Assembly: GCF_017307495.1 (NCBI RefSeq)
Contig: NZ_JAFKHE010000024.1
Span: forward strand, 1-64,000
Direction of reading: 5' to 3'
DNA from: Devosia sp.
GTDB lineage: Bacteria > Pseudomonadota > Alphaproteobacteria > Rhizobiales > Devosiaceae
DNA length: 64,000 bases
The notes under the pieces are model-generated. The model saw only the letters and a list, made by a program, of their open reading frames with translations. It ran no database searches and had not been told where the DNA came from. Both the position numbers and the translations under genes were made by a program. Below are positions 34,298-44,153 of this stretch, one piece after another (the first letter of the stretch is position 1; each line of letters begins with the position of its first letter).

Positions 34298-35113
34298 ATG
34301 CGTATCCACGGCACTCGCCTTCGCCTGCCGACCGATCTGCCTTGCCGGCTTCGCCTCGACGTCCGCCCGTTCGACGTGAATGGGTGGACCGATCCCGAGG
34401 AGACCAGTGCCCCTCGTTCCAGTCACTCGCCGACTGCGCCGCCGGCGTCGCACGACGGCGCCCGGTTCACCAAGGTCTGGAACGATCACACTCCGCACAA
34501 GGGGCGGCGCCCGCCGCAGAAGGGCGTTGCCAACTTCCGCGGCTCCACCACCGATGCCGAAGGCCGCGAGATCGTGCTCGAAAGCACCCTCGAGCGGGCC
34601 GCGGCCACCATCCTCCTTGTTGATCGCAATGTCGCTCGGCTGCGGTCGCAGGTCGGCCCTGTCCATCACGTGGACGAGGCGGGCAAGGAGAAGCGCCCGA
34701 TCTTCGACTTCGTGGCGGATGGGAATTCCGACGACCTCGCCATCGCCATCAAGCCCGAACGCAAGCGCGTCTCGTCCGGCATCGACGACACCATTGCCAA
34801 GGTCCTGGTCCAGCGGCCCGACTTCACCGCCGAGGCCACCGTCTGGACGGAAGAGCAGTTGCCCAGGTCTGCCGAGCACAATGCCGGCTTGATCCTGCGC
34901 AGTCGCAGGCTTCGCGACGACACCGAGATCGCCGCGGTGAAGGAAATCGCCGGCAAGACCACAGGCACCTTCTGCCTTGGCCAACTCGTCGGATCGCGAG
35001 GCGGCACCGCCGATGCATTCGCCGCGGCGGTCAACCTGATCGACGACGGCATCCTCGTGCCAACCGAGCGCGGTCGCATTCGACCCGAGCTCAAGGTCCG
35101 CTTCGCGGCCTGA
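34298..35113 (+). CDS. tnsA: TnsA endonuclease subunit of Tn7-like transposase
   Basis: TnsA cuts the 5' ends during cut-and-paste transposition with TnsB. The 271-residue protein has VLESTLERA (Glu95/Glu99), IFDFVADG (Asp137) and AIAIKPERK (Lys152) in the order of the TnsA restriction-like active site; the Gln two residues before Lys in Tn7 TnsA is Ala here. The C-terminal half is the TnsC-binding/winged-helix-like part. ATG 34298 was chosen because GAGG lies 9 bases upstream; ATG 34283 and 34292 are alternatives. It begins 23 bp after the duplicated acidic protein and precedes tnsB by 90 bp. Confidence 0.85.
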   Translation: MRIHGTRLRLPTDLPCRLRLDVRPFDVNGWTDPEETSAPRSSHSPTAPPASHDGARFTKVWNDHTPHKGRRPPQKGVANFRGSTTDAEGREIVLESTLERAAATILLVDRNVARLRSQVGPVHHVDEAGKEKRPIFDFVADGNSDDLAIAIKPERKRVSSGIDDTIAKVLVQRPDFTAEATVWTEEQLPRSAEHNAGLILRSRRLRDDTEIAAVKEIAGKTTGTFCLGQLVGSRGGTADAFAAAVNLIDDGILVPTERGRIRPELKVRFAA

Positions 35114-35203
35114 CACCACCAAACCCACTCAACGACTGGTCCGCGCGCAGCCCTGGCTGCCGGCGCGTGGGCCTCCTCGTCCCCAGAAACAGGAAACTAC
35201 ACC

Positions 35204-37327
35204 ATGCAGACCAACTCGAACCTTCCCGTTCCCTCGTCCATGCCGGTGTCGGCCGCAGCGCCGATCTTCAAGATGCGCATCGACAGCACGACCGGCGTCC
35301 ACATCGACGAGCACGACTACATCAAGCACAGGAAGCTCCCGACCGGCTATCTGCTGGCCCGGCTCGACATCCCCGAGATCATCCAGGAGTTCAGCTTCGA
35401 GGAACTGGAGGAGCTCAGGGTCGCCGACAGGCTCTCGGTCACCCACAACTATCACACGACCGCCTCGGCGTCGGGCCGGCTGCACAAGAAGGGGAGCCTT
35501 CTCTCCGACCTCCCGGACGGCACGCAGACGCGCTGGGCCGATCGCCTCGAGATCATCGAAGCCTTCCTCTACTACGAGCGCGACGGCAGCTACAGCCGCA
35601 GCGACGCCTCCCTGAAGGACTTCACGACGGACCTCGTCGCCGGCAAGATCGAAGACGCGGATGGCAAGCGTTGGGGCAGCAAGCTCGACCTCACGAAGCC
35701 GCCCAGCCCGACGTCCATCCGTCGTTGGCTCCGGCGCTTCGAAGCCTGCGACCACGATGCCGCGGCGCTGATCGATGGTTACGGCCGCAGCGGCAACCGC
35801 GACGCCCGATTGCAGCCCGAAGCCGCTACGGTGATGGCGAAGTACGTCGAGAAGTTCCAGAGCAACCTGAAGCCGTCCATGGCATCGCTCTACCGCGACA
35901 TGCGCGCCGACTTCGGTAAGAACCATGCCAACCTGTCCCTGCCCAGCCGGAACACCTTCGAGCGAGCGATCAAGAAGCTCGACCCTTTCGAGGTGCTTGC
36001 TGCCCGTGAAGGCGAGGCCACGGCGCGCAGGAAGCTCTATGCTGTCAGGGACCGTGTCGATGTCACTCGTCCGCTGCAGCGCGTCGAGCTCGACGAGCAG
36101 TTGATCCCGCTGCAGGCCATGCTCATCGAGCGTGGGAAGTGGGACAAGCTTCCCAAAAAGCTCAAGGCCGGCATCACCCACGATCGCCTGTGGTGCTCCA
36201 AGATCATCGACGTCTATTCCCGCGTCGTTCTTGGTTTCGTGCTCACCAGGGCGCCTTCGACCGATAGCGCGCTGGCGACGGTCAGGATGGCGCTCGAGGA
36301 CAAGACTGCGCTGGCCCTGCTCATGGGCTGCGATAGCCCGTGGGACATGTTCGGGCTGCCCGAACTGATCGTGACCGACTCGGGTTCGAACTTCAGGTCC
36401 AAGAAGTTCCGGGCGGCGATCCTCGATCTTGGCTGCTCGATCATGATTGCGCCGGCTGGTCTGCCCCAGATGCGCGGTGTCGTGGAGCGGTCGTTCCGAA
36501 CGGACACCGAGCGGTTCTATTCCAAGTTCCCGGGGCGGGCCTTCAAGGACGTCGTCGAGAGGGGGGAGTATGACAGCGAGGAGAATATCGCCGTCACGGT
36601 CATGGAATTGGCGAAGCTGATGTTCCGCTACTTCGTCGACATCTACCACAACACCCCGCATGCCGGCCTCGGCGGTGACACGCCGGCAAACAAGTACCGC
36701 ACGGGAGTGGATCGCTTCGGCGTTCTTCCCCCGCCCCCGCGCGACGTGATCCGCCACATCTTCAGCACGGTCATCGAGTGCCGCGTCGGCAATCGTGGCG
36801 TTCGCGTCGCCGGCCTCTTCTATCAGTCCAAGGCCCTGCAGCAGGCCCGCCGGACCATTCGCGACCGGTACGTTCTCGTTCGGGTCGACACCGAGAACCT
36901 CGAGGCCATTTCGGTGAAGACGGACGAGGGCTGGATCACTGTCCCCTGCTCCACTCCTGGCTTCGAAGGCGTGTCTCTCGAACACTGGAAGCTTGCGCAG
37001 GCTTCGCTTCGCCGCAAGCACGCCAGCGTGGCGGCGCTCTCGGAGAGCATCGTCAACGAGGCATTGCTCGACGTCACCGCCGAGATCGAGCGGCTTCGCA
37101 TCGAGTCCCATGTCCCCTCGCCGATCATGGCGTCCGACGACTTCGTGAAGTTCAACCGCGATCTCGAACGGGGCTTCGACATGGTTCGTCCGGAGCACGG
37201 CGAAGTAGGCACGATGCCGGCTGCGCTCGAGGTCTACGGCGCCAAGGCGGTCAAGGAAGAGGACCAGGAGGCGATCGAGCACGCCCCCCTGATCATCCCC
37301 ACCAGCACCACCTTCTTCACGGAGTGA
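35204..37327 (+). CDS. tnsB: TnsB/TniA-type DDE transposase
   Basis: TnsB binds the transposon ends and joins 3' ends to target DNA. The 707-residue protein has N-terminal HTH-like regions (SIRRWLRRFEACDHDAAALI and others), an rve-type catalytic core with Asp297 (VELDEQ), Asp392 (IVTDSGSNF) and Glu428 (GVVERSFRT), and a Mu-transposase-type C-terminal beta domain. All three catalytic residues are present. Length is normal for TnsB. The next gene begins 5 bp after the stop. Together with tnsA this indicates cut-and-paste rather than the replicative Tn5053 type. Confidence 0.93.
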   Translation: MQTNSNLPVPSSMPVSAAAPIFKMRIDSTTGVHIDEHDYIKHRKLPTGYLLARLDIPEIIQEFSFEELEELRVADRLSVTHNYHTTASASGRLHKKGSLLSDLPDGTQTRWADRLEIIEAFLYYERDGSYSRSDASLKDFTTDLVAGKIEDADGKRWGSKLDLTKPPSPTSIRRWLRRFEACDHDAAALIDGYGRSGNRDARLQPEAATVMAKYVEKFQSNLKPSMASLYRDMRADFGKNHANLSLPSRNTFERAIKKLDPFEVLAAREGEATARRKLYAVRDRVDVTRPLQRVELDEQLIPLQAMLIERGKWDKLPKKLKAGITHDRLWCSKIIDVYSRVVLGFVLTRAPSTDSALATVRMALEDKTALALLMGCDSPWDMFGLPELIVTDSGSNFRSKKFRAAILDLGCSIMIAPAGLPQMRGVVERSFRTDTERFYSKFPGRAFKDVVERGEYDSEENIAVTVMELAKLMFRYFVDIYHNTPHAGLGGDTPANKYRTGVDRFGVLPPPPRDVIRHIFSTVIECRVGNRGVRVAGLFYQSKALQQARRTIRDRYVLVRVDTENLEAISVKTDEGWITVPCSTPGFEGVSLEHWKLAQASLRRKHASVAALSESIVNEALLDVTAEIERLRIESHVPSPIMASDDFVKFNRDLERGFDMVRPEHGEVGTMPAALEVYGAKAVKEEDQEAIEHAPLIIPTSTTFFTE

Positions 37328-37332
37328 TCGCC

Positions 37333-38424
37333 ATGACCGCTACCACCACGACTTCCGAGGACTTCCTCGAGCGCATCCGCGGGCTTCGCTCCGACCAGCG
37401 CCAGTCCGTCTCCGAGGTGATGCGCGAGGTGCGTGCCGGATACTTCGGCACCGCCACCGACACCGAGTTGGATGTCGCCATGGACGACATGTTCGACGAC
37501 GTCATCGAAACGCTGGACGCCCAGGGGGCGTCCAGCAAGGACACCAATCACATCGGCCGCATGTCCGAAGGCTACCCGCTGCTCGGGCTTGGTGCCTCGG
37601 GCACGCGCAAGACCTCGACCTTCGCCCGCATGATCCATCGGCGGAAGGAGTTCGAAGGGTTCAACTACGAGCCTCACCTCAACAAGAGCGCGCTCATCGT
37701 GGTCAAGGCTCCCAGTCCCTGCACGCTTCGGGTTCTCGGCAGCACCATCGCCCGCGCGATGGGCCTGCCGCCCTGCGACCATCTCAAGGAGAACGAGGTG
37801 TGGGACCACGTCATCGAGAACATCCCCATCCGCAAGGTCAGGTTCGTCCATATCGACGAGTTCCAGCACGTCATGGAGAACCGCAACGTCGTCGACATCG
37901 CCAAGATCGGGAACGCGATGAAGCGGCTCGTCCAGACTCCCGAGCACCCGGTCTGGCTGTTGATCACGGGCATGCCCGAGGTCGGGGTCGTCTTCGAGGG
38001 CGACACCCAGCTCTGGCGACGGAAGAGCTATGTGCTGTTCGAGGAACTGACGTTCGAGCGCGATGCCGGTCTGTGCCTGGGCATGGTCGAGTTCTTCGCC
38101 TCCAAGCGCGCCGGCCTGAGCCTCGACGAGATGACGATCTCCGAGAACGTTCACCGGCTGATGCATGCCGCGCTTTTCCGGCTGGGCATTGCCATCGACA
38201 TCGTGGTGAAGGCGATCCGCGTCGCGCTCAAGGCTGGAACGGGCGAGCTCAAGGTCGAGCACTTCGGGACGGCATACCGCGCGTTCGCCGGCTGTCCCGA
38301 CACTGCCAACCCCTTCCTCGCGCCGGGCGATTTCACGCAGATCGAGGTCGACAAGTACCTGACGCGTCTGCTCGAGCACCAGAAGTCGGGCTCGGGCGCC
38401 AAGGCCACGGGAGAAGCCAAGTGA
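37333..38424 (+). CDS. tnsC: TnsC/TniB-type AAA+ transposition regulator with altered P-loop
   Basis: TnsC is the ATPase that links target selection to the transposase. The 363-residue protein has a Walker A-like GASGTRKT at 87-94 and a Walker B VHIDEFQH with Asp175 and Glu176, followed by an LLITGMPE sensor-1-like strand. In the P-loop the Gly before Lys is Arg92 (codon CGC at 37606-37608), which differs from the GxxxxGK[ST] consensus. The rest of the fold looks intact. It starts 5 bp after tnsB, and its stop overlaps the tniQ start. Confidence 0.88.
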   Translation: MTATTTTSEDFLERIRGLRSDQRQSVSEVMREVRAGYFGTATDTELDVAMDDMFDDVIETLDAQGASSKDTNHIGRMSEGYPLLGLGASGTRKTSTFARMIHRRKEFEGFNYEPHLNKSALIVVKAPSPCTLRVLGSTIARAMGLPPCDHLKENEVWDHVIENIPIRKVRFVHIDEFQHVMENRNVVDIAKIGNAMKRLVQTPEHPVWLLITGMPEVGVVFEGDTQLWRRKSYVLFEELTFERDAGLCLGMVEFFASKRAGLSLDEMTISENVHRLMHAALFRLGIAIDIVVKAIRVALKAGTGELKVEHFGTAYRAFAGCPDTANPFLAPGDFTQIEVDKYLTRLLEHQKSGSGAKATGEAK

Positions 38425-40250
38425 TGATTCTCCACCCTTCTTTCGTGCTGGCGGTGATGCCGGGCGAAACTCCTGTCGGTTACGCCTCGAGGGTGGCGTT
38501 GCGGATCGGTTGCTCGTTGCGGACGTTCTGCAACCGCATCGATGTTCCGCTCCAAGCCCTACTCGAAGGCGCTACGGACGCCGTCGCCCTGCTATGCCGT
38601 TCTTGCCAGCTGCCGAACGACACTTTCGCCGACACCACCTTCGTGGCATCGTCCGGAAGGCGCTTGCTCCTGGCAGGGCAAATGTTCTCGGTCGATCAGA
38701 TCAGTCGTCACACGCTTCGGATCTGCCCCGCCTGCATCGAACAGCAACTCGGCAATGGCGGGGGCATTCACGCCGCTTGGTCGCCGCGGGAGTGGCACAT
38801 TCTCCCGCTTCACGTCTGCGACCAGCACTCGGAACCAATGCTGAGCGTTTTCCAAGATGGACCAAGTCGCCACCGCCAAGACTTTGCGAGCGCCATCGAG
38901 GAAGCAGTTTTCAAGGGCAGTCTGGGCCGGGAAGAAACCGAAACGGTGCCAGAATCGGGGCTCGGTCACCATGTTCGCTGGCGACTTCGTGGCATTGAGG
39001 ACGATCACTGGCTTTCTCGGCAACCGCTCTACGCTGCCATCAAGACGGCGGAGATGATCGGAACCGCCGCGGTTCACGGCGTCAGTCAGAAATGGATGGA
39101 TCTAGGTCTGCTCGATCGTTTCGAAGCTGGCCGTGTCGGCTACGACATCCTGAGCGATGGCGATGCCGGCCTCAGGCGGCTCTTCGCGGATTTCCAGCGC
39201 GATCAGAATGCCGAGACCAACAGCTCGGGACTTCTCTCCACTTTCGGACGCATCTACGTGTCGATGTCTCAGTGGGACGATGTGGCCTACGACCCACTGA
39301 GGGACGTGCTCAGGCAGCACATCGTCGAAACGATGCCGTTCGGCCCCGGCGACGTCGTCCTTGGAAAAGAGGTCAAGGATCGGCGCATTCATTCCGTTCG
39401 TACCGTTGCGCCGGAGTTGGGACTTGCGGGCGTCACTGCCCATAAGCGCCTCCGATTCATTGGAGTCATCGACGAGGCCGACGCAGCATCCTTCAGAAGC
39501 CAGATCACGTTCGATGCGCAAGAGCACGCAGACGATATCCGCCGCCTGGCAAGCGCACTGCAGCGCGCCGAAGCCGGGCGGTATCTCGGTCTAAGGCGAG
39601 TCTATGAGGACGTGGCACCAATCCTTGACATGGTTGGTTCGATGAACATCGACAAGACCAACCTCATCGACCAAGTCTATGCCAAGGAAGACCTCGATGC
39701 TTTCCTCGCCTCCATCCTCAGCAAGGCTTCGCTGGGCCCGACTGCCGGGTTCGAGCCGATCGCCAAGGCCTCAAGACGTGTTCGCACCGGGATCGCCAAT
39801 GTGCTCGACATGATCTTGAAGGGCGAGATCACGGACATTCGTCTATCACCGGCGCACAAAGGCATCATGTCCGTCATGGTGCGAAAGCAGGATATCTTTC
39901 CCGCCCTGGTTGCCCGCCGTCCGTGGATCACTCTGACCGCCGCCGCCAAAGCAACCAATATCAGGGACGTCGCCCTCACCGCCCTGGTCCGGAACAACAT
40001 CATCCCGTCGAAGGGGGTATCCCCGGTGATGTTGCAGCCTGACGATCTGGATGTCTTCACCCGAAACTATATGACCCGATGGGACGTCGCTCGGGAATAC
40101 AGGTCGCTTCGTGGTCCGAAGAACCGTTTCTCCATCACCAAAGCGATCGCCATCGCGGGACTTGAGCCTGCGTTCGACGAACGGAAGAGCTTCTTCAAGT
40201 TCTATAGACGAGACGAGGTCCTCGCGGCCTTCGGCCCGCCACCCGACTGA
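38424..40250 (+). CDS. tniQ: TniQ/TnsD-family target-selection protein
   Basis: TniQ/TnsD proteins recognise the target site and recruit TnsC. The N-terminus has the TniQ pattern: GETPVGYASRVA, the zinc motif CRSC ... CPACI, then HAAWSPREWHILPLHVCDQHSEPML. A C-terminal extension to 608 residues has further HTH-like regions, closer in length to TnsD than to short TniQ, so it may bind a specific attachment site. The ATG shares one base with the tnsC stop; GTG 38421 is an alternative. A strong terminator follows 22 bp after the stop. Confidence 0.88.
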   Translation: MILHPSFVLAVMPGETPVGYASRVALRIGCSLRTFCNRIDVPLQALLEGATDAVALLCRSCQLPNDTFADTTFVASSGRRLLLAGQMFSVDQISRHTLRICPACIEQQLGNGGGIHAAWSPREWHILPLHVCDQHSEPMLSVFQDGPSRHRQDFASAIEEAVFKGSLGREETETVPESGLGHHVRWRLRGIEDDHWLSRQPLYAAIKTAEMIGTAAVHGVSQKWMDLGLLDRFEAGRVGYDILSDGDAGLRRLFADFQRDQNAETNSSGLLSTFGRIYVSMSQWDDVAYDPLRDVLRQHIVETMPFGPGDVVLGKEVKDRRIHSVRTVAPELGLAGVTAHKRLRFIGVIDEADAASFRSQITFDAQEHADDIRRLASALQRAEAGRYLGLRRVYEDVAPILDMVGSMNIDKTNLIDQVYAKEDLDAFLASILSKASLGPTAGFEPIAKASRRVRTGIANVLDMILKGEITDIRLSPAHKGIMSVMVRKQDIFPALVARRPWITLTAAAKATNIRDVALTALVRNNIIPSKGVSPVMLQPDDLDVFTRNYMTRWDVAREYRSLRGPKNRFSITKAIAIAGLEPAFDERKSFFKFYRRDEVLAAFGPPPD

Positions 40251-40272
40251 AACGCGTCAGATCGAAGATACC

Positions 40273-40295
40273 AACCCCGCCATGGCGGGGTTTTT
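40273..40295 (+). terminator. Intrinsic terminator after tniQ
   Basis: The inverted repeat AACCCCGCCATGGCGGGGTT is perfect and runs into a T5 tract. Confidence 0.85.
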
Positions 40296-40310
40296 CTTTG
40301 CCCATTGTCG

Positions 40311-40465
40311 ACACCAACAGTTTGCCGCAGGATGCGCGTCGACATTCGCCCCGAAAACCCGAGCCACACTGTTGCTTGGCAAGCCCGCCAATTTGAGCCA
40401 CCCTAAAATCTAGATCGTTGATTAGACGTCACTTTTTAGGCAGGGTGAGGCAAACTGTGTGGTGA
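40311..40465. repeat. Inverted repeats, probable right-end TnsB-binding region
   Basis: ACCAACAGTTTGCCGCA at 40313-40329 recurs inverted at 40446-40464 as ACCACACAGTTTGCCTCA on the minus strand. A weaker inner pair (CCACCCTAAAA and TTTTTAGGCAGGGTG) flanks 40410-40433. Multiple copies of one motif near the outer edge of the tns genes are typical of Tn7-like ends. Confidence 0.5.
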
Positions 40466-40553
40466 GGAACACGAGACCATTGCGGCTCGTGCGAGGGGCG
40501 CCCGGCTGGCGTCCCTTGTCATTTGGCGGCAACGTTTCCTTCGCCAAACCGTC

Positions 40554-40895
40554 ATGCGGTCCGGGTACCGTCGTCGGCATCTGATCATTGAATCGGGTCA
40601 TGGCCTCGTGCGCGAGATTGAGCGGGCCCTTGCGGCAGCAACCCTTGTCGGCAGCTTGATCAACGGCTTCCGCCACGACCTCGCGTGGTTCTTGCTCATC
40701 GGTGCCGCCTTCGGGCTCTACATCGTGCTCGCCGATCGCGCCCTGCGCCGACGCATCGGGCCGCGGCACTGGCCGAGCGAAGGCTTTGCGCGCTTCACCT
40801 TCAACACCAACCTCTATTTCGCCGTCCGGAACCTGCTGGTTGGCGCCCTCGTCTTCGCCCTCGCCGGCAGCGCTGCCGGCCTTGTTGGCCTCTGA
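40554..40895 (+). CDS. Small membrane protein, unknown
   Basis: The 113-residue frame has two hydrophobic segments, at about 38-56 and 92-112, separated by a basic loop (ADRALRRRIGPRHW), and an ARFTFNTNLYFAVRN stretch. It lies just upstream of pgk in the same direction. The ATG at 40554 lacks a good Shine-Dalgarno; GTG 40608, which starts at VREIERALAAA, is a reasonable alternative that would leave the first 18 residues untranslated. It may be the first core gene beyond the transposon. Confidence 0.5.
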   Translation: MRSGYRRRHLIIESGHGLVREIERALAAATLVGSLINGFRHDLAWFLLIGAAFGLYIVLADRALRRRIGPRHWPSEGFARFTFNTNLYFAVRNLLVGALVFALAGSAAGLVGL

Positions 40896-40972
40896 GGCCT
40901 GCAACGCCGCTGTTGCCCATGGCGCATTCCTTGCTATAGCAGCGACATCCTTCCTAGCAGCGGATGCGTCCC

Positions 40973-42172
<1,200 letters not shown>

Positions 42173-42191
42173 TGTTGCAGCCGGATGGCGC

Positions 42192-42218
42192 TTGATATAT
42201 ATCAACGATATATATCAA
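42192..42218. promoter_or_regulatory. Tandem palindromic operator before vapB
   Basis: Two GATATATATC palindromes lie 12 bp apart; the first is part of a 14-bp perfect palindrome, TTGATATATATCAA (42192-42205). VapBC complexes bind such sites to repress their own promoter. A competing ATG overlaps the last bases. Confidence 0.7.
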
Positions 42219-42232
42219 TGAGGCATGCGGGG

Positions 42233-42508
42233 ATGAATAAGCTGGATCCCGCTCCCAAGCGCGCCAAAGTCTTCTGGTCCGGCCGCTCGCAGGCTGTCCG
42301 CCTGCCCAAGGAATTCCGGGTCGAGGGTGACGAAGTCACCATCCGGCGCGAGGGTAACGCCATTGTCCTCGAGCCGCCGCCTGCACCGGACGATTGGGCG
42401 TGGCTGGACGGAGTGATCGGTCACTTCAGCGAAAGCGCCATCCAAGCCATCGAGGAGAGCCACTCCGAGGCTCAGCAGCGACCGGATCTGGAAAAGCTGT
42501 TCAAGTGA
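42233..42508 (+). CDS. vapB: VapB-type antitoxin
   Basis: The 91-residue protein has an AbrB/SpoVT-like N-terminal DNA-binding part ([20 protein letters not shown], the VapB signature) and a C-terminal acidic helix that would wrap the toxin. It sits just after tandem palindromes that are the likely operator. ATG 42233 was chosen, with AGG 9 bases upstream; ATG 42218 would add 5 residues but overlaps the operator. The stop overlaps the vapC GTG, typical of coupled toxin-antitoxin pairs. Confidence 0.85.
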   Translation: MNKLDPAPKRAKVFWSGRSQAVRLPKEFRVEGDEVTIRREGNAIVLEPPPAPDDWAWLDGVIGHFSESAIQAIEESHSEAQQRPDLEKLFK

Positions 42509-42897
42509 GCTTCCTGCTCGACACCAGCGCGATGATCGCGTTCCTGCGCGGCCATGCGTCTGTAGTACGACAGGCACGCAATGTCGGCCCAGGCTCTATC
42601 GCCATTTCGTCGATCGTCCTGCACGAACTGTATTTCGGAGCCTACAAGGGCAATCGCACGGACGCCGATCTCCGCGTCATCGGGCAGCTCCGGTTCGCTA
42701 TCGTCGAGTTCGATGCCGCCGACGCGCTGCGCGCGGGGGAAATCCGTGCGCTCCTGCAACGGCAGGGAACCTCCATCGGCCCGCTCGACACCCTCATCGC
42801 CGGCCAAGCGCTCGCCCGCGACCTCACCCTCGTGACGCGCAACACCCGCGAATTCGAGCGCGTTGATGGCCTGCGCGTCGAGAGCTGGGAAGCCTGA
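42505..42897 (+). CDS. vapC: VapC-type PIN-domain ribonuclease toxin
   Basis: This is a PIN-domain RNase of 130 residues with the acidic residues Asp6 (LLDTSA), Glu41 (LHELYFG) and Asp95 (GPLDTLIA) in place, and TRNTREF at the end, where many VapC proteins have T-x-N. It starts with GTG overlapping the vapB stop (GTGA). It cleaves RNA when the antitoxin is degraded. The pair is inserted between two glycolytic genes and looks intact. Confidence 0.88.
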   Translation: MSFLLDTSAMIAFLRGHASVVRQARNVGPGSIAISSIVLHELYFGAYKGNRTDADLRVIGQLRFAIVEFDAADALRAGEIRALLQRQGTSIGPLDTLIAGQALARDLTLVTRNTREFERVDGLRVESWEA

Positions 42898-43003
42898 GCC
42901 CCACCTTCGTCGGAGAACCAACGTCTAATACCTGAACGTCCAATCGACCACGGTGGGCGCGCGCGGGCATTATCCGGACAAAGTGAACGGAGACCCTCGC
43001 CCC

Positions 43004-44029
43004 ATGGCCTCGCTCAATGCCATTGCCAAGAAACTCGTAGCGCCCGGCAAGGGCATTCTCGCCGCCGACGAATCCGAGGGCACCATTGCCAAGCGCTTCG
43101 CGCTCATCGGCCTGCCTGTGACCCTCGAGACGCGCCGCGACTATCGCGAGATGCTGTTCCGCTCGACCGACGCGATGCGCGATTACATCTCGGGCGTCAT
43201 CCTCACCGAGGAGACGCTTGAGCAGAAGGCCAAGGACGGCACGCCCTTCCGGCAGCTGTTCGAGGAGACCGACGTCATCCCCGGCATCAAGGTCGACCGC
43301 GGCGCGCTGCCCATGCCGGGCAGCAAGGACGAAAAGATCACCGAAGGCCTCGATGGCCTGCGCCAGCGTCTCGCCCACTATGCCAAGCTGGGCGCCGGCT
43401 TCGCCAAGTGGCGCGGCGTCATCGCCATCACCAACCATGCCCCCTCGCGCAACGGCATACGTGCCAATGCCCACGCGCTCGCCCGCTATGCCATGTACTG
43501 CCAGGAGGCCGGCATCGTCCCGGTGGTGGAGCCTGAAGTACTGGCCGACGGCGAGCCGGGCGATCACTCGATCCAGCGCTGCGAGGAAGTCACCGGCGAA
43601 ACGCTCGAGGCGGTGTTCAAGGAGCTCCGCCTGGCCGGCGTCGACCTCTCCGGCATGCTGCTGAAGCCCAACATGGTCACGCCCGGCCTCCGCTCGCGCG
43701 ACCGGGTCAGCGTCGAGGAAGTCGCCCGGCGCACCGTGGACACGCTGCGCCAGTACGTCCCGGCGGCCGTTCCCGGCATCGCCTTCCTCTCGGGCGGCCA
43801 GTCCGACGAGGAAGCTACCGCGCATCTCAGCGCCATGAACCAGATTCCGAACCTGCCCTGGGCCCTGACCTTCTCCTACGGCCGGGCCCTGCAGACCTCG
43901 GCGCTGGTCACCTGGAACGGCGAGGCAGCCAACGTTCCCGCCGCGCAGAGGGCCTTCGCCCATCGCGCGCGGATGAACGCTCTCGCCGCGCTCGGGCAGT
44001 ACAGGCCCGAGCTCGACCTCGCCGCCTGA
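43004..44029 (+). CDS. fba: Class I fructose-bisphosphate aldolase
   Basis: The enzyme splits fructose 1,6-bisphosphate into two triose phosphates. The 341-residue protein follows the eukaryote-type class I family: KGILAADESEGTIAKRF near the N-terminus, PVVEPEVLADGEPGDH, and the Schiff-base Lys in MLLKPNMVTPG. The last residues lack the Tyr of animal aldolases. ATG 43004 matches the usual MASLNAIAKKL start. A terminator follows. It is separated from pgk by vapBC. Confidence 0.93.
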   Translation: MASLNAIAKKLVAPGKGILAADESEGTIAKRFALIGLPVTLETRRDYREMLFRSTDAMRDYISGVILTEETLEQKAKDGTPFRQLFEETDVIPGIKVDRGALPMPGSKDEKITEGLDGLRQRLAHYAKLGAGFAKWRGVIAITNHAPSRNGIRANAHALARYAMYCQEAGIVPVVEPEVLADGEPGDHSIQRCEEVTGETLEAVFKELRLAGVDLSGMLLKPNMVTPGLRSRDRVSVEEVARRTVDTLRQYVPAAVPGIAFLSGGQSDEEATAHLSAMNQIPNLPWALTFSYGRALQTSALVTWNGEAANVPAAQRAFAHRARMNALAALGQYRPELDLAA

Positions 44030-44055
44030 CCGAGCCAACTGATCTCCCGACGACT

Positions 44056-44077
44056 GGGGCGCTTCGGCGCCCCTTTT
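44056..44077 (+). terminator. Intrinsic terminator after the aldolase gene
   Basis: The GGGGCGC stem with a TTCG loop and GCGCCCC arm is followed by TTTTG. Confidence 0.85.
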
Positions 44078-44153
44078 GTTTTCCGCTGACCGGCTGCCCG
44101 CTTGCCGCCAGAATCCGGCTCCACATCGGCGTGTCCCCCGCTATAACACCGAC

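Larger units (their letters stand above)
40251..40553. other. Transition from transposon to core genome
   Basis: This gene-free stretch holds the tniQ terminator (40273-40295) and inverted repeats (40311-40465) that probably belong to the right end of the transposon. The exact last base could not be fixed. Confidence 0.5.

Noticed and set aside
35129..37282. Long open frame antisense to tnsB
   Set aside because: The plus strand carries the complete DDE transposase; the antisense product has no recognisable domain.
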